Shown in pieces: positions 63,217 through 64,000 of a DNA stretch of 64,000 nt. The position numbers were made by a program, and so were the translations under genes. Position 1 is the stretch's first letter, and each line of letters opens with the position of its first letter. Source of the DNA: Marinobacter salarius. Lineage in GTDB: Bacteria > Pseudomonadota > Gammaproteobacteria > Pseudomonadales > Oleiphilaceae. Location of the stretch: positions 124,001-188,000 of the forward strand of contig NZ_CP136693.1 of NCBI RefSeq assembly GCF_032922745.1, given 5' to 3'. The notes below the pieces were generated by a model. The model made no database searches and was not told the DNA's origin. It saw nothing but the letters and a program-made list of their open reading frames with translations.

Positions 63217-64000
63217 TTACTCCACGACCAGGTCGCCCAGGTACGGGAAGTTCATCACGTTGAGGATCGGTTCGATCTTCACGTTCTTCTTGCTGGCCCA
63301 GGCCAGGTCCTGCCAGTGCAGGGGAACGAACGCTGCGTCGTCATACAGGCGCTGCTCCACCTCTTTCAGCATGGCCGTGCGCTTGTTCAGATCCGTCTCG
63401 ACGTTGGCCTTGTTGACCAGCTCATCGATCTCCGGGTTGCAGTAGTTACCGGCGTTGTACTGGCCCGAACCGCTATCCGCATCCGGGCAGAAGGTCAGGA
63501 ACTCGTAGAAGTTGGCGGAGTCCTCGGTGTCTGCGTGCCAGCCTATCATCATCATGTCGGCGGCGCGGGCGTCATACTCCGGCCAGTATTGGGCTTTCGG
63601 CAGCGTTTTCAGATCCACCTTGATGTTGATACGCGCCAGCATGGCGGCAACCGCCTGGGCGATCTTGTCGTCATTCACGTAACGGTTATTGGGCGCCATC
63701 ATGGAGATGGTGAAACCGTCTTCATAACCGGCTTCTTTCATCAACTGCTGGGCTTTTTCGACGTCAAACCGCGTTGCCAGGGATTCGTTGTGGCCCTGGT
63801 AACCTTCCGGCGACATCTGAGCGGCCGGGGTAGCGAAGCCCTTCATGATCTTGGCGGCAATGCCTTCCTGGTTGATGGCATAGGCAATGGCCTCGCGCAC
63901 TTTCGGGTTCTTGAACGCTTCAACCCGGTCCTGGTTCATGTGGAACAGGATGATGCGGGTACCGCTCATGGTCACCAGATCGGCGTTCTTGTCACGGCGA
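63217..64000 (-). CDS. dppA: Dipeptide/oligopeptide-binding protein, N-terminus beyond window
   Basis: The C-terminal 260 residues of a family 5 solute-binding protein: RIILFHMNQDRVEAFKNPKVREAIAYAINQEGI, LATRFDVEKAQQLMKEAGYEDGF, LARINIKVDLKTLPKAQYWPEY, and the Cys pair FCPDADSG and GNYCNPEIDELV that forms a disulfide in relatives. The frame is open to base 64000, so start and signal peptide are outside. It heads the operon dppA-B-C-D-F. Confidence 0.93.
   Translation of the reverse strand, partial: RRDKNADLVTMSGTRIILFHMNQDRVEAFKNPKVREAIAYAINQEGIAAKIMKGFATPAAQMSPEGYQGHNESLATRFDVEKAQQLMKEAGYEDGFTISMMAPNNRYVNDDKIAQAVAAMLARINIKVDLKTLPKAQYWPEYDARAADMMMIGWHADTEDSANFYEFLTFCPDADSGSGQYNAGNYCNPEIDELVNKANVETDLNKRTAMLKEVEQRLYDDAAFVPLHWQDLAWASKKNVKIEPILNVMNFPYLGDLVVE

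Noticed and set aside
1..64000. tRNA, rRNA or CRISPR array
   Set aside because: I saw no rRNA segments, no regularly spaced repeats and no convincing tRNA cloverleaf by eye; small RNAs cannot be excluded.

Overview
The window looks like chromosome of a Marinobacter-type marine gammaproteobacterium. This is inferred from protein style and from gene neighbourhoods shared with pseudomonads (lysA-lptM-cyaA, argH next to algZ-algR-hemCDXY, ubiD-rho-trxA-ppx, rsd-dsbB); no database search was possible. Most of it is conserved core genome. Two stretches are accessory.

Layout. 1-8244: lysA (cut by the window edge), lptM, cyaA, a PAS-GGDEF-EAL protein with both catalytic motifs degenerate, argH. 8245-17700: an accessory island of about 9.3 kb between argH and algZ. 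It holds two integron gene cassettes with attC sites but no integrase gene (a CALIN-like remnant); one cassette gene is split by a complete IS66-family element with an 8-bp target duplication, and a decayed IS110/IS1111 transposase fragment abuts a half attC. Next to this is a four-gene overlapping operon of three tyrosine recombinases plus a small HTH/coiled-coil protein, matching the ginABCD (GInt)/Tn554-like architecture. Its promoter overlaps a near-consensus LexA box. 17759-23791: AlgZ/AlgR two-component system and haem genes hemCDXY. 23809-33055: a ferredoxin-NAD(P)H-type reductase, ubiD, rho, a molybdopterin cluster moaB-moeA-moaD-moaE lying between rho and trxA, then ppx. 33052-46861: ABC-F protein, small hypothetical proteins, FKBP isomerase, rsd, dsbB, FliL-like protein, rmf, gshA, a frameshifted tex, a GGDEF-EAL enzyme, rep helicase. 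46967-54313: a secreted copper-radical-oxidase-like protein with a small partner, cytochrome c5, phospholipase A, phosphomannomutase, bacterioferritin and its ferredoxin under a Fur-like box. 54410-59086: an M24 peptidase and a LysR regulator split by an IS3-family element that is itself split by an IS30-family element. 59144-64000: a dipeptide/oligopeptide ABC transporter whose binding protein runs off the end.

Two other structures stand out. Three intergenic copies of a long palindromic repeat (26353, 30653, 52007) share a core but have different, still self-complementary arms. The IS3 element lies at the exact centre of a 32-bp perfect palindrome in the LysR coding sequence; removing it with one 4-bp duplication restores a 315-residue reading frame.
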